This document shows positions 46,007 to 54,737 of a stretch of DNA of 64,000 bases, piece after piece. The notes beneath the pieces are model-generated. The model was given only the letters and a program-made list of their open reading frames with translations. It did no database searches and was not told the DNA's origin. How positions within the stretch are numbered: the first letter of the stretch is position 1; each line of letters opens with the position of its first letter. This stretch comes from Thermoanaerobacterium thermosulfurigenes (GTDB lineage: Bacteria > Bacillota > Thermoanaerobacteria > Thermoanaerobacterales > Thermoanaerobacteraceae), in NCBI RefSeq assembly GCF_051201035.1, contig NZ_JBPODR010000012.1, forward strand, positions 6,795 through 70,794, written 5' to 3'. Made by a program: the position numbers and the translations under genes.

Positions 46007-46063
46007 AAAATCACCTCACCATAAATTATAATACAAATGAAGAGATTTTTAAATCTGTGTATA

Positions 46064-46089
46064 AAAAAACCGGCAATTGCCGGTTTTTT
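46064..46089 (-). terminator. Terminator of PTS operon 2
   Basis: Perfect stem AAAAAACCGGCA/TGCCGGTTTTTT with T run on the minus strand, between the PTS IIB gene and the kinase gene. Confidence 0.92.
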
Positions 46090-46340
46090 ACATCCAATCT
46101 ATCCCGCGAAGCCGTTCGGCTATGTTTTCAAGCCCGCTTCTAAAGTGGGTATCCTGTCAATTACTTCTGAAGTCCCTTAAAACGTGGGCTTTTCATACGT
46201 AATTGAACCCAAATTCCCGTTGTCATGGTGTTGGTTGAAAACAAATTCACCGTAACTAAACTCCTCAGGACCATCTTGTTGATTACAGTATATACCTAAA
46301 TGCTTTTCATTGCAATAGTAGATTGCTGGAAAAAACAAAA
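46090..46340 (-). other. Hairpin-rich stretch without a confident gene; possible IS200/IS605-type remnant
   Basis: Downstream of PTS IIB, about 250 bases. On the minus strand it contains a hairpin ACCCACTT-TAG-AAGCGGGCT (about 46130-46150), a second dyad AGCCG-AACGG-CTTCG region, and a TTTTAAG motif. The right end of the window (63908-64000) has the same order of elements. A 53-codon open frame (46172-46330) starting TTG has no strong ribosome site and no recognisable family. I read it as a decayed mobile-element end, with low confidence. Confidence 0.35.
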
Positions 46341-46844
46341 TTATCTTTTAATGTTAAAGACGCCAAGTGCTGCATCAAGTCCAACTCTCTTGCTTTCAGG
46401 TACCGTCTGGAAAAATATTTCCACACCATAATTTTCTTCAAGTTTTAAAAGTGATTCCGTCTCTTCTTTGTTAAGACTTACAGTCGGTATTATGAATTTC
46501 CTGTCGGCGCTTTTTGCTATACCGCCAATGTTTAGCTTCTTTATAGGCAGTCCTTTTTCAATTGTGTCTTTGACTGTTTTTATATTTTTAAACAATAATA
46601 TAACTTTAAATCCGTCGTAATGATCTTTTTCCCACAATTTTATTGAATCATCGACGGTCAATATCATCAATGTAATATTAGCAGTAGATGCAGACATGAT
46701 GTAAATATTTTTCATGAATTCATCCTTTGCTAATTGGTCATCAATGACAAATATTGAGTCGCAATTATACCCTTTTACCCATTTTGTCATAACTTGACCA
46801 TGTATAAGTCTATCATCTATTCTGGCAAAAATGATTTCTCCCAT
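46341..46844 (-). CDS. PTS mannose-family subunit IIB
   Basis: 167 residues from the ATG at 46842-46844 (AAAGG upstream). H15 in RIDDRLIHGQVMTKW is the phosphohistidine. KLNIGGIAKSADRKFI is family-typical. Last gene of PTS operon 2 after IIA-IIC-IID, an order different from operon 1 (IIA-IIB-IIC). Confidence 0.93.
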   Translation of the reverse strand: MGEIIFARIDDRLIHGQVMTKWVKGYNCDSIFVIDDQLAKDEFMKNIYIMSASTANITLMILTVDDSIKLWEKDHYDGFKVILLFKNIKTVKDTIEKGLPIKKLNIGGIAKSADRKFIIPTVSLNKEETESLLKLEENYGVEIFFQTVPESKRVGLDAALGVFNIKR

Positions 46845-46923
46845 AATGATCATCCTTTCTCATTATTTAAAATAGAGGTTTAGCTAAATCACCTTTAAAG
46901 GCAATTAAGCTAAACCATGAATA

Positions 46924-47808
46924 TTATAAAAGTCCTGTAAAGCCTAAAACCGCAAATATGACTATTAGCCACAAAAGCACTTTCACTATTTTTAAACCTT
47001 TTCTTGAGAAATACCAGTATACAAGCATAACTGTCAGTAGTGGTAACAACCCAGGTAATACTTTGTCTAAAATATCTTGTAAGACGAATTGTTTTCCTGA
47101 CAAAGTCCATTTTAACGATGTATTTACTGTCACATAAGAAGCCGCCAAAATTCCCATCATAAAAGTACCTAAAACAGATAATCCATCAATGATTTTTCTA
47201 ATTCTTACACCGCTTACAATTTCAACGACTGCAGAACGTCCAAGCCTGTATCCCAATTCAGTAAAATAATATCCATATGTGAATGTCAATGCAACAAACA
47301 ATATCCAAGGAAGAAGAGCTCCCAATGCACTGCCAGCTTTTGCCCACGGTAGGAATATGCCTATCAAAATATACTGCACCGTACCTGAATCTATTGCGTC
47401 GCCTATGCCCGCCAAAGGTCCCATCAATCCAACTTTCGTACTATTTATGATCTCTGGATCAACTGCTTCATCGATTTTGCCTTCATTTAGCTTTTTAGCC
47501 CTTTCCTCCTCCAATGATGCCATTATTCCAAGTATTGTGCCACCGCCCCATACTGCTTGCGTATTGTAAAACAAAAGATGCCTTTTATACGCTTCTTTAA
47601 GATCCTCATTCTTTTTGTATATTTTCCTTAAAATAGGCATTAACCCAAACAAAAGTGAGGGTGCCAACATTCTATCAAATGTATGAGGTATTTCATTGGC
47701 GTACCACCATCTAAACCATCCTAAAAGCAAATCTTTTCTTGTGATTTTTTTGCTGCTGTCATCAATTTTTGCTGAATTTACACTGTTTTTCACTTTTACA
47801 TCTTCCAT
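46924..47808 (-). CDS. PTS mannose-family subunit IID
   Basis: 294 residues from the ATG at 47806-47808 (GGAGG eight bases before). GWFRWWYANEIPHTFDRM, HLLFYNTQAVWGGGTILGI and GLMGPLAGIGDAID are IID hallmarks. Membrane subunit acting with IIC; two C-terminal membrane segments (LLPLLTVMLVYWYF, VLLWLIVIFAVLGF). Confidence 0.94.
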   Translation of the reverse strand: MEDVKVKNSVNSAKIDDSSKKITRKDLLLGWFRWWYANEIPHTFDRMLAPSLLFGLMPILRKIYKKNEDLKEAYKRHLLFYNTQAVWGGGTILGIMASLEEERAKKLNEGKIDEAVDPEIINSTKVGLMGPLAGIGDAIDSGTVQYILIGIFLPWAKAGSALGALLPWILFVALTFTYGYYFTELGYRLGRSAVVEIVSGVRIRKIIDGLSVLGTFMMGILAASYVTVNTSLKWTLSGKQFVLQDILDKVLPGLLPLLTVMLVYWYFSRKGLKIVKVLLWLIVIFAVLGFTGLL

Positions 47809-47822
47809 GCCACTTACCTCCT

Positions 47823-48602
47823 TCAAATTTGTTGGCTATCTGCTTCTTTGCTTGTAAACATAACGTAGAGATATGCCATTATTCCTCCTAAGACAGCATA
47901 CGTCACAGTATTTACATTTAACGATTTTAGTATGACAGCCATAAAGTATGCCAAGAGGAAAAATACGACAAATTTTCTCTTGCCTATAACTGTAAGTGTC
48001 AATGCAACTCCTAATGCAGGTAATCCTCCACCTATCACCGTCAAAACATGGAATAGCTTGCCGGCTGTGACTGTTTTTATCAACGCCGCTATCAAAGGAG
48101 TACCTTTGTAAAGTGCTATAAATATGGCTGGGAAGAACAATACAAGGCTTACTAAAATAGGCAAAACAATTATTGTCAATGTCAAACCTCTATCGTTTAA
48201 TTCTTCTGCATACTTATCTGTAAGTCGTAATACAAACGTATTCAAAAGGAATCTAAAAGAATACAAATATGACCCTAATAGTCCTACAGGCACTGCGATT
48301 GCAATTGCTGCTGATGGATCAAGATGTGCCATAACCGCAACCGGAACTGCTATAGAAGCCGCAACTGCTGGCTCACTTGGCAATGTTCCACCAGGTGCGA
48401 TTAACCCCATGTAGATTAACTGTATGGCAGCAGTGACTACCATTGCTTCCGGTACATTGTGCATGACGATACCTACTACAAGACCTGTCATCAAAGGCGT
48501 GAAGCGAAGCATCAATGTTGAATAACCAAGAGCACGTGCCTCGACTATAGCCACCCATAAAGCAATGATTGCAGCTTGTGATGCACTAATACTTACATGC
48601 AT
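47823..48602 (-). CDS. PTS mannose-family subunit IIC
   Basis: 259 residues, polytopic. MHVSISASQAAIIALWVAIVEARALG, IQLIYMGLIAPGGTLPSEPAVAASIAVP and the GGLPALGVALTL segment are typical of sorbose/mannose IIC. AAAGGAGG precedes the ATG. Followed immediately by IID. Confidence 0.95.
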   Translation of the reverse strand: MHVSISASQAAIIALWVAIVEARALGYSTLMLRFTPLMTGLVVGIVMHNVPEAMVVTAAIQLIYMGLIAPGGTLPSEPAVAASIAVPVAVMAHLDPSAAIAIAVPVGLLGSYLYSFRFLLNTFVLRLTDKYAEELNDRGLTLTIIVLPILVSLVLFFPAIFIALYKGTPLIAALIKTVTAGKLFHVLTVIGGGLPALGVALTLTVIGKRKFVVFFLLAYFMAVILKSLNVNTVTYAVLGGIMAYLYVMFTSKEADSQQI

Positions 48603-48682
48603 ATAAAGTCCTCCTTTTTTTATTAAGTTTTTATATTTAAAGATAACTCTTTAAAGAGCCATCTTTATTGCAGTGTATAAAT

Positions 48683-49084
48683 TTACTTGTTGAGTATTTC
48701 TTTATTCATGTTTCTAATCCCTTCAATTCCCGACTTATAACACATATCAGCTAATGTATCAACATCATAGCTATGCCTTGACGATAATGCTTCAATAAGC
48801 ATAGGTAAATTTACTCCTGTCAAATAATTAAAGGTCAATTCCTTTAAGTTGGCTGATGTCACATTAAAAGGACTTCCCCCAAACATATCTGTCAAGACCA
48901 ACACACCTTCTCCTTCATCAAGATCAATGATGCCTTGCCTTACTTTATCTTTTAGTTTTAAAACATCATCACCTTCATTTAGTCCCAAACACATAACTTT
49001 TTCTTGTTTTCCCAATATTAACTCAGCACTTTTTAATAATTCCTTACCAAACTCACCGTGTGTTACAACCAATATCCCTATCAA
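48683..49084 (-). CDS. PTS mannose-family subunit IIA
   Basis: 133 residues if started at TTG (49082-49084), nine bases after AAAGG, which gives the canonical MIGILVVTHGEFGKEL with phosphohistidine H9. Two ATGs just upstream lie on or next to that site. TDMFGGSPFNVTSANL and LTGVNLPMLIEAL are family signatures. First gene after the sigma-54 promoter. Confidence 0.93.
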   Translation of the reverse strand: MIGILVVTHGEFGKELLKSAELILGKQEKVMCLGLNEGDDVLKLKDKVRQGIIDLDEGEGVLVLTDMFGGSPFNVTSANLKELTFNYLTGVNLPMLIEALSSRHSYDVDTLADMCYKSGIEGIRNMNKEILNK

Positions 49085-49134
49085 GATCATCATCCTTTCA
49101 AAATGCGATGTTTTATCTTTCATAAATTCTATAA

Positions 49135-49150
49135 TGCAAAAATCATGCCA
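49135..49150 (-). promoter_or_regulatory. Sigma-54 promoter of PTS operon 2
   Basis: Minus strand TGGCAT-N5-TTGCA, one mismatch to TGGCAC-N5-TTGCW with correct spacing, 50 bases upstream of the IIA start. Confidence 0.88.
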
Positions 49151-49206
49151 TGAAAATGACCTATCTGCAAATGAATGTCTCTTAGGAGAAAAAAACATCA
49201 TTTTCA

Positions 49207-49304
49207 AAATGTGTGCCATGAAAACACTTCTTCATGTAAATGTTTTTATTCAATTAAATGTGTGTCATGTTCCTAAGTTCAAGTGTGTCAATATATGTGT
49301 CAAT
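49207..49304. promoter_or_regulatory. Upstream activator sites (AAATGTGTG family) for PTS operon 2
   Basis: Repeated AAATGTGTG-type half-sites: AATGTGT-N8-AACACTT (49208-49229), AAATGTGTGTCATG (49256-49269), AAGTGTGTCA (49281-49290), ATATGTGTCAAT (49293-49304). They lie 57-154 bases upstream of the sigma-54 promoter, the distance expected for bacterial enhancer-binding proteins, and partly inside the 3' end of the activator gene. The same family precedes the dehydrogenase promoter. Confidence 0.75.
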
Positions 49305-51908
49305 CATCTCAGCCACATATGCATACTCACTATCTGGAATCTCTATTCCAAAAAGATTCTCCACAGCCTCAAAATGCTTCTTTATCAATTGAAATGAACC
49401 ATTTTTGCGGCTTTTTATCACATCTAAATCGTTATTTGGCAAATAATCCTTTCTAATCCCCCTCTCTATCAAACAAGCACAGTGAAATAAAAATTTTATC
49501 CATATCTCATCCTCTACTTTTTTATCTTTCTCATTAAGAATATCATTTAAAATCCCTTTTAAGACAGGATAAACCTTATCAGGATTTAAAAAATTCAATG
49601 TCTGGGCTAAAAGGTCTTTTAAATTTTTTTCGTATAGCGAAATATTGTTGGCATCAGATGTAATATCGCTTGCATTGCCATCACCACTTAACAATGGATG
49701 CAAAGATATTATCTCATCTACAAGCTTGTCTATATCCATATCTGGAGTCAAAGCCTTTCTTGTAGCTTCAAGCACTAATGGAGTACTGACCATTTCAATA
49801 GTCCTGGTTTTTATACCAGTTTTTTCGGTAATAATGTCAGAAAAAGTCCTAAGAAGCCCCATATCTACAAGAATCAGTACACCTTTACCTTGATCAATCT
49901 CTTTTATCATATTGATAGCTTTATTAAGAGTCACCTCCGGTTTTTCTTCCAACGGCATATCCAAAGCCTTTACATGATCAGTGCCAAGAAGTCTATTGGT
50001 TACTTCCGCAATACTGCTTGCAGTGCTATTTCCATGTGCCATAACTAATATACCAATCTTGCTGCTATTCTTTCCATACTGCAACGCCTGCAAAAACATC
50101 GCTATAAAAGCTGTCTCATCTTCGGGGATATTCATATTCAATTTTTCTTCAAGCCTCTCTTTTATGACATTTGCAGCACTATAAGCGGATTTATAACTTC
50201 TTGCTATACTTTCTCTATCAGGATGCGAAATAGCAATTCCTACTTTAAGCCTCTCAATCATTGTTTTTATGTGAAATGACAATAGATAAATTGCTTTCTG
50301 AGTTATTACTCCATCAAAGCTTTCACGAACGGCATTAAAAGCATATTCCACAGCAGTCAATATATACGGATCAACAAACTTAAACAAAACACTTCTGTTT
50401 ACGCCGTCAGTATTCTGTTCTATTGGATATAGATAATTTTTATAGTACAATTGTATCTGATTTTCTATGTTTTCCCTTATGTGCTCTGATGACATCCCTT
50501 GTCTGTTAAATTTTTCCCAGTTATCCATTATGAAGTCATACAAATCATCATCTGCACTGTAGGAACTTTTTAGAAAATTAATGTTCAATTTATCTTTTAC
50601 GCCTACGGTGTTTTTGCTAAATACTATATCTCCATTATTGCTTATTTCCTTGAATACAATCTCATCCCTCAAATTGTGAATTTTCAAAAGGCCTTCTTTT
50701 GCATTTTGCGGTAATGTTGATAACGAGACCTCTACCATCTCTTTTTCCTCAATTATATAATCCAAAAATGCTCTTGCACAAATTAACTTTATATCACTTT
50801 TCAATTGTCCAATATTGCCTGGACAATCATAAAGCATTATTGCTTTTAACGCATCATTTTCTAATTTAATAGGTACATTTAGTCTTTCGTATTCCTCATA
50901 AAAGAACTGATATATGAATAAAAAGCGCTCAATCAACGTTCTTTTGTCAAGACTTGGCAATTGAATTACCATCGGAATACGCCTTAAGAAAGTGTGAAGC
51001 AAAGCCGAATGAGGATTTTCAGTTGTTGCTGCAATAATCAGAACTTTTACACTTCTAACATTTTCAGTCTCACCAAGTCGTCTGTATTTCCCATTGTCAA
51101 TAAGCGTGAATAGCATTTCCTGCCCTTCCGGTGGCATGCGGTGAATTTCGTCTAAAAACAATATACCGCCATCAGCTTCTTCAATGAGGCCTCTTTTTTC
51201 TTTATCTGCTCCAGTAAAAGCACCTTTAATATGTCCGAATAATTGAGACATAAGCAATTGTGGATTTTGAGCATAGTCAGCACAATTAAACACTACAAAA
51301 GGAGAATTGCTTTTAAAAACTTTAGCTTCTACGCCAAACTTGTACATCATTTCGGCAAATGTGGACTTCCCAACCCCTGTAGGGCCAATTATCAGCGTAT
51401 GAAGCCCATTTGGAGGATACAATATGGCTGCTTTTGCTTTTGAAATTTGTTCTTTTAAGCTACTTTTGGCACCGATGATATTATCAAGTATGCTTTCAGA
51501 ATATTTATTGTTGATCTTTTTAGCATTAATAAATTTATTGTGATTATTTTGACTAAGTTGAAATGATTCTCTTTTCAATATTCCTACGCTTGTTAATGTA
51601 TTCACAAAATCTTTTCTATCTTCAAAAACAGACTTAGTAAAACGATAACTGAATTTTTCCTTAAAATATAATTTATCTAAATACAGAACTGGCTTGCCTT
51701 TTATTTTTATCGCTTTTCCTGATTTTAATAGCCTGTTAAGTTCCCTGCTGGTATTGCTTCTGGAGATGTTTAATAACTTTCCTATATATAAAGCGTCATA
51801 GCCCAAAGGACTATTAAAATCGTTAAGATTTAAAGATTCCGTCAGCTCCTTTAGTTTTTTATAAACTTTATCGCTTCTTTTTATGGTTTCATTACTTTTG
51901 AAATCCAT
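49254..51908 (-). CDS. levR: LevR-type sigma-54 activator without EIIB-like domain
   Basis: 884 residues. N-terminal HTH (LLNISRSNTSRELNRLL), AAA+ with Walker A GPTGVGKS, GAFTGADKEKRG for sigma-54 contact and ILFLDEIH, a first PRD, an EIIA-Man-like domain with histidine in ILVMAHGNSTASS, and a C-terminal PRD (HCACLIERGI). Unlike the activator at 1652-4405 it lacks the EIIB-Gat-like cysteine domain between EIIA and the last PRD. Expected to activate the IIA-IIC-IID-IIB operon downstream and, by shared sites, the dehydrogenase gene. ATG follows AAAGGAG at a long spacing. Confidence 0.93.
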   Translation of the reverse strand: MDFKSNETIKRSDKVYKKLKELTESLNLNDFNSPLGYDALYIGKLLNISRSNTSRELNRLLKSGKAIKIKGKPVLYLDKLYFKEKFSYRFTKSVFEDRKDFVNTLTSVGILKRESFQLSQNNHNKFINAKKINNKYSESILDNIIGAKSSLKEQISKAKAAILYPPNGLHTLIIGPTGVGKSTFAEMMYKFGVEAKVFKSNSPFVVFNCADYAQNPQLLMSQLFGHIKGAFTGADKEKRGLIEEADGGILFLDEIHRMPPEGQEMLFTLIDNGKYRRLGETENVRSVKVLIIAATTENPHSALLHTFLRRIPMVIQLPSLDKRTLIERFLFIYQFFYEEYERLNVPIKLENDALKAIMLYDCPGNIGQLKSDIKLICARAFLDYIIEEKEMVEVSLSTLPQNAKEGLLKIHNLRDEIVFKEISNNGDIVFSKNTVGVKDKLNINFLKSSYSADDDLYDFIMDNWEKFNRQGMSSEHIRENIENQIQLYYKNYLYPIEQNTDGVNRSVLFKFVDPYILTAVEYAFNAVRESFDGVITQKAIYLLSFHIKTMIERLKVGIAISHPDRESIARSYKSAYSAANVIKERLEEKLNMNIPEDETAFIAMFLQALQYGKNSSKIGILVMAHGNSTASSIAEVTNRLLGTDHVKALDMPLEEKPEVTLNKAINMIKEIDQGKGVLILVDMGLLRTFSDIITEKTGIKTRTIEMVSTPLVLEATRKALTPDMDIDKLVDEIISLHPLLSGDGNASDITSDANNISLYEKNLKDLLAQTLNFLNPDKVYPVLKGILNDILNEKDKKVEDEIWIKFLFHCACLIERGIRKDYLPNNDLDVIKSRKNGSFQLIKKHFEAVENLFGIEIPDSEYAYVAEMIDTYIDTLELRNMTHI

Positions 51909-52137
51909 TACCTGTACCAGCTCCTTTTACATTTAATATAAACAGTGCTTTAAAATTTCAAATAAAATATTAAGAAATCAAATGCAGGATTTTCAAAAAT
52001 GATATTAAAATTCTAACACCAGTAATAATTTTATTCAATCTGAAATTTTTGCTGATTTCTTTTAAAAACTACGATTATAACCAGATTTAAACCAGATAAC
52101 AAATTTTTTGCATTTTATCGTTTTAGTTTTTAGCACA

Positions 52138-53085
52138 TTATGCATATACAAATTTAGGCTCCTTGCCTTCTAAAACGCTTTTAAGGCCCTCTACAGCCAT
52201 CATATTCATCCTATTTATGGCATCTTCTGTAGATGCACCGCAATGTGGAGAAAGTATCACATTTTCCAGTTTAATCAATTTGCTATTATATGGAGGCTCT
52301 ATTTCAAATACGTCTAATGCCGCACCAGCCAATCTTTTTTGCTTTAAAGCTTCGTACAAAGCTTCCTCATTTATAAGTTCTCCACGTGAAGTGTTGATTA
52401 TATATGCAGTGGTTTTAATCATTTCTAGTTCTTCTCTATCTATAAAATGATGCATGCTTTCTGTAAACGGTATGTGAAGTGTTATATAGTCTGAATTTTT
52501 TAGTAAAGTCTGCGAGTCAACATATTCCATCCCTATCTCTTTTGCAAATTCATAGTCAGGAAACATGTCATAGCCCAATATTCTCATGTCAAATCCTGTA
52601 GCCCTTTTGGCAACACTTTTGCCGATATTTCCCGTGCCGATTATGCCAATGACTTTTCCATATACTTCCCTGCCAATGACTTTATCCCATCTATTATCTC
52701 TTACGATTTTATCCATCTTAAATAGTTGCCTGCTAAGTTCCAATATCATCGTAAACACTAAATCAGCAACAGATTCTTTATTAGCACCAGGCGTGTAAGT
52801 TATCTTTATGCCTAACTTTTTGGCGTATTCTATATCAATATTATCCAACCCAACACCGTACTTTGTGATAACCTTTAAATTTTTAGCATTATCTAAAATT
52901 CCTCTGTTTATTTTATCAACTCCTACAATGATGCCGTCAACGTCTTGAATAAGCTCATTTAATTCATTTTCCTCAAATGGTCTTCCTGTCTCATTCATTA
53001 GAACTTCGTAATCATTAAGCATTTCAATTATATCATTTTTCTTATGGCACAAAGATCTCGGTGTTATCAAAATCTTACCTTTCAT
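52138..53085 (-). CDS. D-2-hydroxyacid dehydrogenase (phosphoglycerate dehydrogenase-like)
   Basis: 315 residues from the ATG at 53083-53085 (GGGAGGAG upstream). Rossmann motif GIIGTGNIGKSVAKRA, catalytic arginine in NTSRGELINEEAL, glutamate and the SPHCGAST histidine are intact. Short form without regulatory C-terminal domain, so not SerA proper; more like hydroxypyruvate/2-keto acid reductases. Sigma-54 promoter and the same operators as PTS operon 2 point to a step in catabolism of the sugar that PTS imports. Confidence 0.9.
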   Translation of the reverse strand: MKGKILITPRSLCHKKNDIIEMLNDYEVLMNETGRPFEENELNELIQDVDGIIVGVDKINRGILDNAKNLKVITKYGVGLDNIDIEYAKKLGIKITYTPGANKESVADLVFTMILELSRQLFKMDKIVRDNRWDKVIGREVYGKVIGIIGTGNIGKSVAKRATGFDMRILGYDMFPDYEFAKEIGMEYVDSQTLLKNSDYITLHIPFTESMHHFIDREELEMIKTTAYIINTSRGELINEEALYEALKQKRLAGAALDVFEIEPPYNSKLIKLENVILSPHCGASTEDAINRMNMMAVEGLKSVLEGKEPKFVYA

Positions 53086-53147
53086 TGGCTCTCTCCTCCC
53101 ATCAAGATTGTAATTTAGACGAGACAATCTTCCCCCATATATAATGA

Positions 53148-53163
53148 TGCAAATTTGATGCCA
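53148..53163 (-). promoter_or_regulatory. Sigma-54 promoter of the dehydrogenase gene
   Basis: Minus strand TGGCAT-N5-TTGCA, the same variant as at 49135-49150, 63 bases before the start codon. Confidence 0.85.
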
Positions 53164-53206
53164 ATGTTGCAACGCACAGCAAAATAAACCCTTAGCCTAA
53201 TATAAA

Positions 53207-53290
53207 AAATGTGTGCAGTAAAACACATTGCAAGAAATTTATTTAGATGTGATTCAAATGTGTGTCAACTAAAATGATTAAGTGTGTGAA
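53207..53290. promoter_or_regulatory. Upstream activator sites for the dehydrogenase gene
   Basis: AATGTGT-N8-ACACATT dyad (53208-53229), AAATGTGTGTCA (53256-53267) and TTAAGTGTGTG (53278-53288), 45-125 bases upstream of the sigma-54 promoter. They match the sites upstream of PTS operon 2. Confidence 0.75.
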
Positions 53291-53293
53291 ATT

Positions 53294-53320
53294 AAAAGGA
53301 AGGTTATAAGCCCTTCCTTC
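53294..53320 (-). terminator. Terminator of rubrerythrin gene
   Basis: AAGGAAGG/CCTTCCTT stem directly after the rubrerythrin stop, followed by T run on the minus strand. Confidence 0.8.
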
Positions 53321-53869
53321 TTAAAAAGACACAAATTTCGTTTTTTCTGCTCCACAGACGGGACACTTCTCAGGTATAGGTCCTACTGTTGTATAACCGC
53401 AAACACTGCATATATGTACTTCATTAAATCCTACGTCTTTCCCCATATCTACTGATAGTTTTGCTTCTTTGAAAAGATCAGCGTGGATTTTTTCCGCTTC
53501 TCTTGCCCATGTAAATGACTTTAAAGCTTCCTGTTCCTGTTGAAATTCTGCTGTGGCAATATACGTCGCATACATCTCGTTTACTTCAAAAAGCTCTCCG
53601 CTTATGGCTTTACCTAAATTGTTAGACGTATTTCCTATACCGAATCCAGCCATTGATGGCACTAAAAAATCTCCTTCAATATCTCTATGTGCTTTAAAAT
53701 GATTTCCTGCATGAACTTCCTCTGCATACGCTATGGCATTAAAAAGTTTTGATACGTTTTTGAAGCCTTCTTGCATGGCAATTTTACCCCACGATTTGTA
53801 CCGTTGATATGCCATGCTTTCCCCGCCAAATGCAGAGCGCAGATTTGCTGCCGTCATATTATTTTTCAT
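53321..53869 (-). CDS. rbr: Rubrerythrin
   Basis: 182 residues; peroxide-reducing diiron protein with a C-terminal rubredoxin. N-terminal four-helix domain with ESMAYQRYKSWGKIA and YAEEVHAGNHFKAH, C-terminal CSVCGYTTVGPIPEKCPVCG rubredoxin knuckles. GAAAGGGTG upstream of ATG. Oxidative defence of anaerobes; probably PerR controlled, although no operator was confirmed. Confidence 0.96.
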   Translation of the reverse strand: MKNNMTAANLRSAFGGESMAYQRYKSWGKIAMQEGFKNVSKLFNAIAYAEEVHAGNHFKAHRDIEGDFLVPSMAGFGIGNTSNNLGKAISGELFEVNEMYATYIATAEFQQEQEALKSFTWAREAEKIHADLFKEAKLSVDMGKDVGFNEVHICSVCGYTTVGPIPEKCPVCGAEKTKFVSF

Positions 53870-53993
53870 AAATACACCCTTTCTTTATGAGTTTGTCTAT
53901 ATTTTTTATCAAATTTGTTATTTTATACAATACATCATCATCTGTATGAACGTATATATCATTTTTTTCATAAATTGTATTGGGGGTTATATC

Positions 53994-54299
53994 ATGGTTA
54001 ATATAAAAAGTATATTAAATATGGCAAAAAAACTATTTAAAAGAAACAAAGGATACGACAAAATAACGTTAAGGTTGTACGGCCTTGATGTGGAGGTAAA
54101 AAGGAAGACAAACATAGATGTACCACATGAGGTCACAGTAGTTGTACCCAGAGTGGAGTTTAGAAAAAAAATAAAAGACGGTGAAGAAGACGTAGAAATA
54201 ATCATGAACAGCATCACTGTGGTTCATTCACCACGCCACAAAGAGCTTGGTACATCTTCTCAACCGCCAAACATCCCTAAAAGGATCAACCGTGAATAA
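53994..54299 (+). CDS. Small basic protein of unknown function
   Basis: 101 residues from the ATG at 53994 after GGGGG. Basic N-terminus (SILNMAKKLFKRNKGYDK), then beta-rich RLYGLDVEVKRKTNIDVPHEVTV and a charged middle. No recognised family, no signal peptide. It is convergent with the Fe-S protein gene; the stops overlap closely. Confidence 0.6.
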   Translation: MVNIKSILNMAKKLFKRNKGYDKITLRLYGLDVEVKRKTNIDVPHEVTVVVPRVEFRKKIKDGEEDVEIIMNSITVVHSPRHKELGTSSQPPNIPKRINRE

Positions 54300-54651
54300 G
54301 AGCCGGAAGACATCTTACGCAGACTTGCTTTATCTCTCCTTTGTATTTATACGTCAAAATTGGCGCATCATCATCGCTGTTGCCACAATATGAACATCTA
54401 TCTTTGTCAATGGTAGCCTTGTGCTTCAATGCAGCTTCTTCGTTAAAAGGCATTGCTTCCCTTTCTTCAATAGACAAAGCGCCTGTTGGACACACATTCA
54501 AGCATACACCTGCGCCATCGCAAAGCTCCTCGCTTATAACTTTGGCTTTCCCATTTACTAAAACTATTGCACTTTCAACACATGGTGAAATGCAAAGTCC
54601 GCATCCATTGCACTTTTCTTCATCGATCTTTACTATCTTTCTTCTTACCAT
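54286..54651 (-). CDS. Iron-sulfur (ferredoxin-like) protein
   Basis: 121 residues from the ATG at 54649-54651 (GGAGG). First cluster CNGCGLCISPC; second motif C-DGAGV-C-LNV-CP lacks the second cysteine, which is usual for this family. A C-terminal CSYCG...CVRC pair may bind zinc or another centre. Probably an electron carrier or redox sensor; partner unknown. Confidence 0.85.
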   Translation of the reverse strand: MVRRKIVKIDEEKCNGCGLCISPCVESAIVLVNGKAKVISEELCDGAGVCLNVCPTGALSIEEREAMPFNEEAALKHKATIDKDRCSYCGNSDDDAPILTYKYKGEIKQVCVRCLPALIHG

Positions 54652-54737
54652 TTGATAACCTCCATTCATTTTTGTCCAATATATACTATACAACAAAAAC
54701 AGCACAAAATTTGTGATAAATATCACAGATTTCGAAA

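Noticed and set aside
46172..46330. 53-codon open frame after PTS IIB
   Set aside because: TTG start without a clear ribosome site, no recognisable family, sits in a stretch that looks like an element remnant.
49203..49218. Second sigma-54-like element TGGCAC-N5-TTGAA upstream of PTS operon 2
   Set aside because: The -12 part lacks the essential GC; it overlaps the enhancer dyad and the element at 49135-49150 is better placed.
53987..54217. Minus-strand frame of 76 codons
   Set aside because: Opposite the small basic protein gene, which has the ribosome site; composition is that of a mirror frame.
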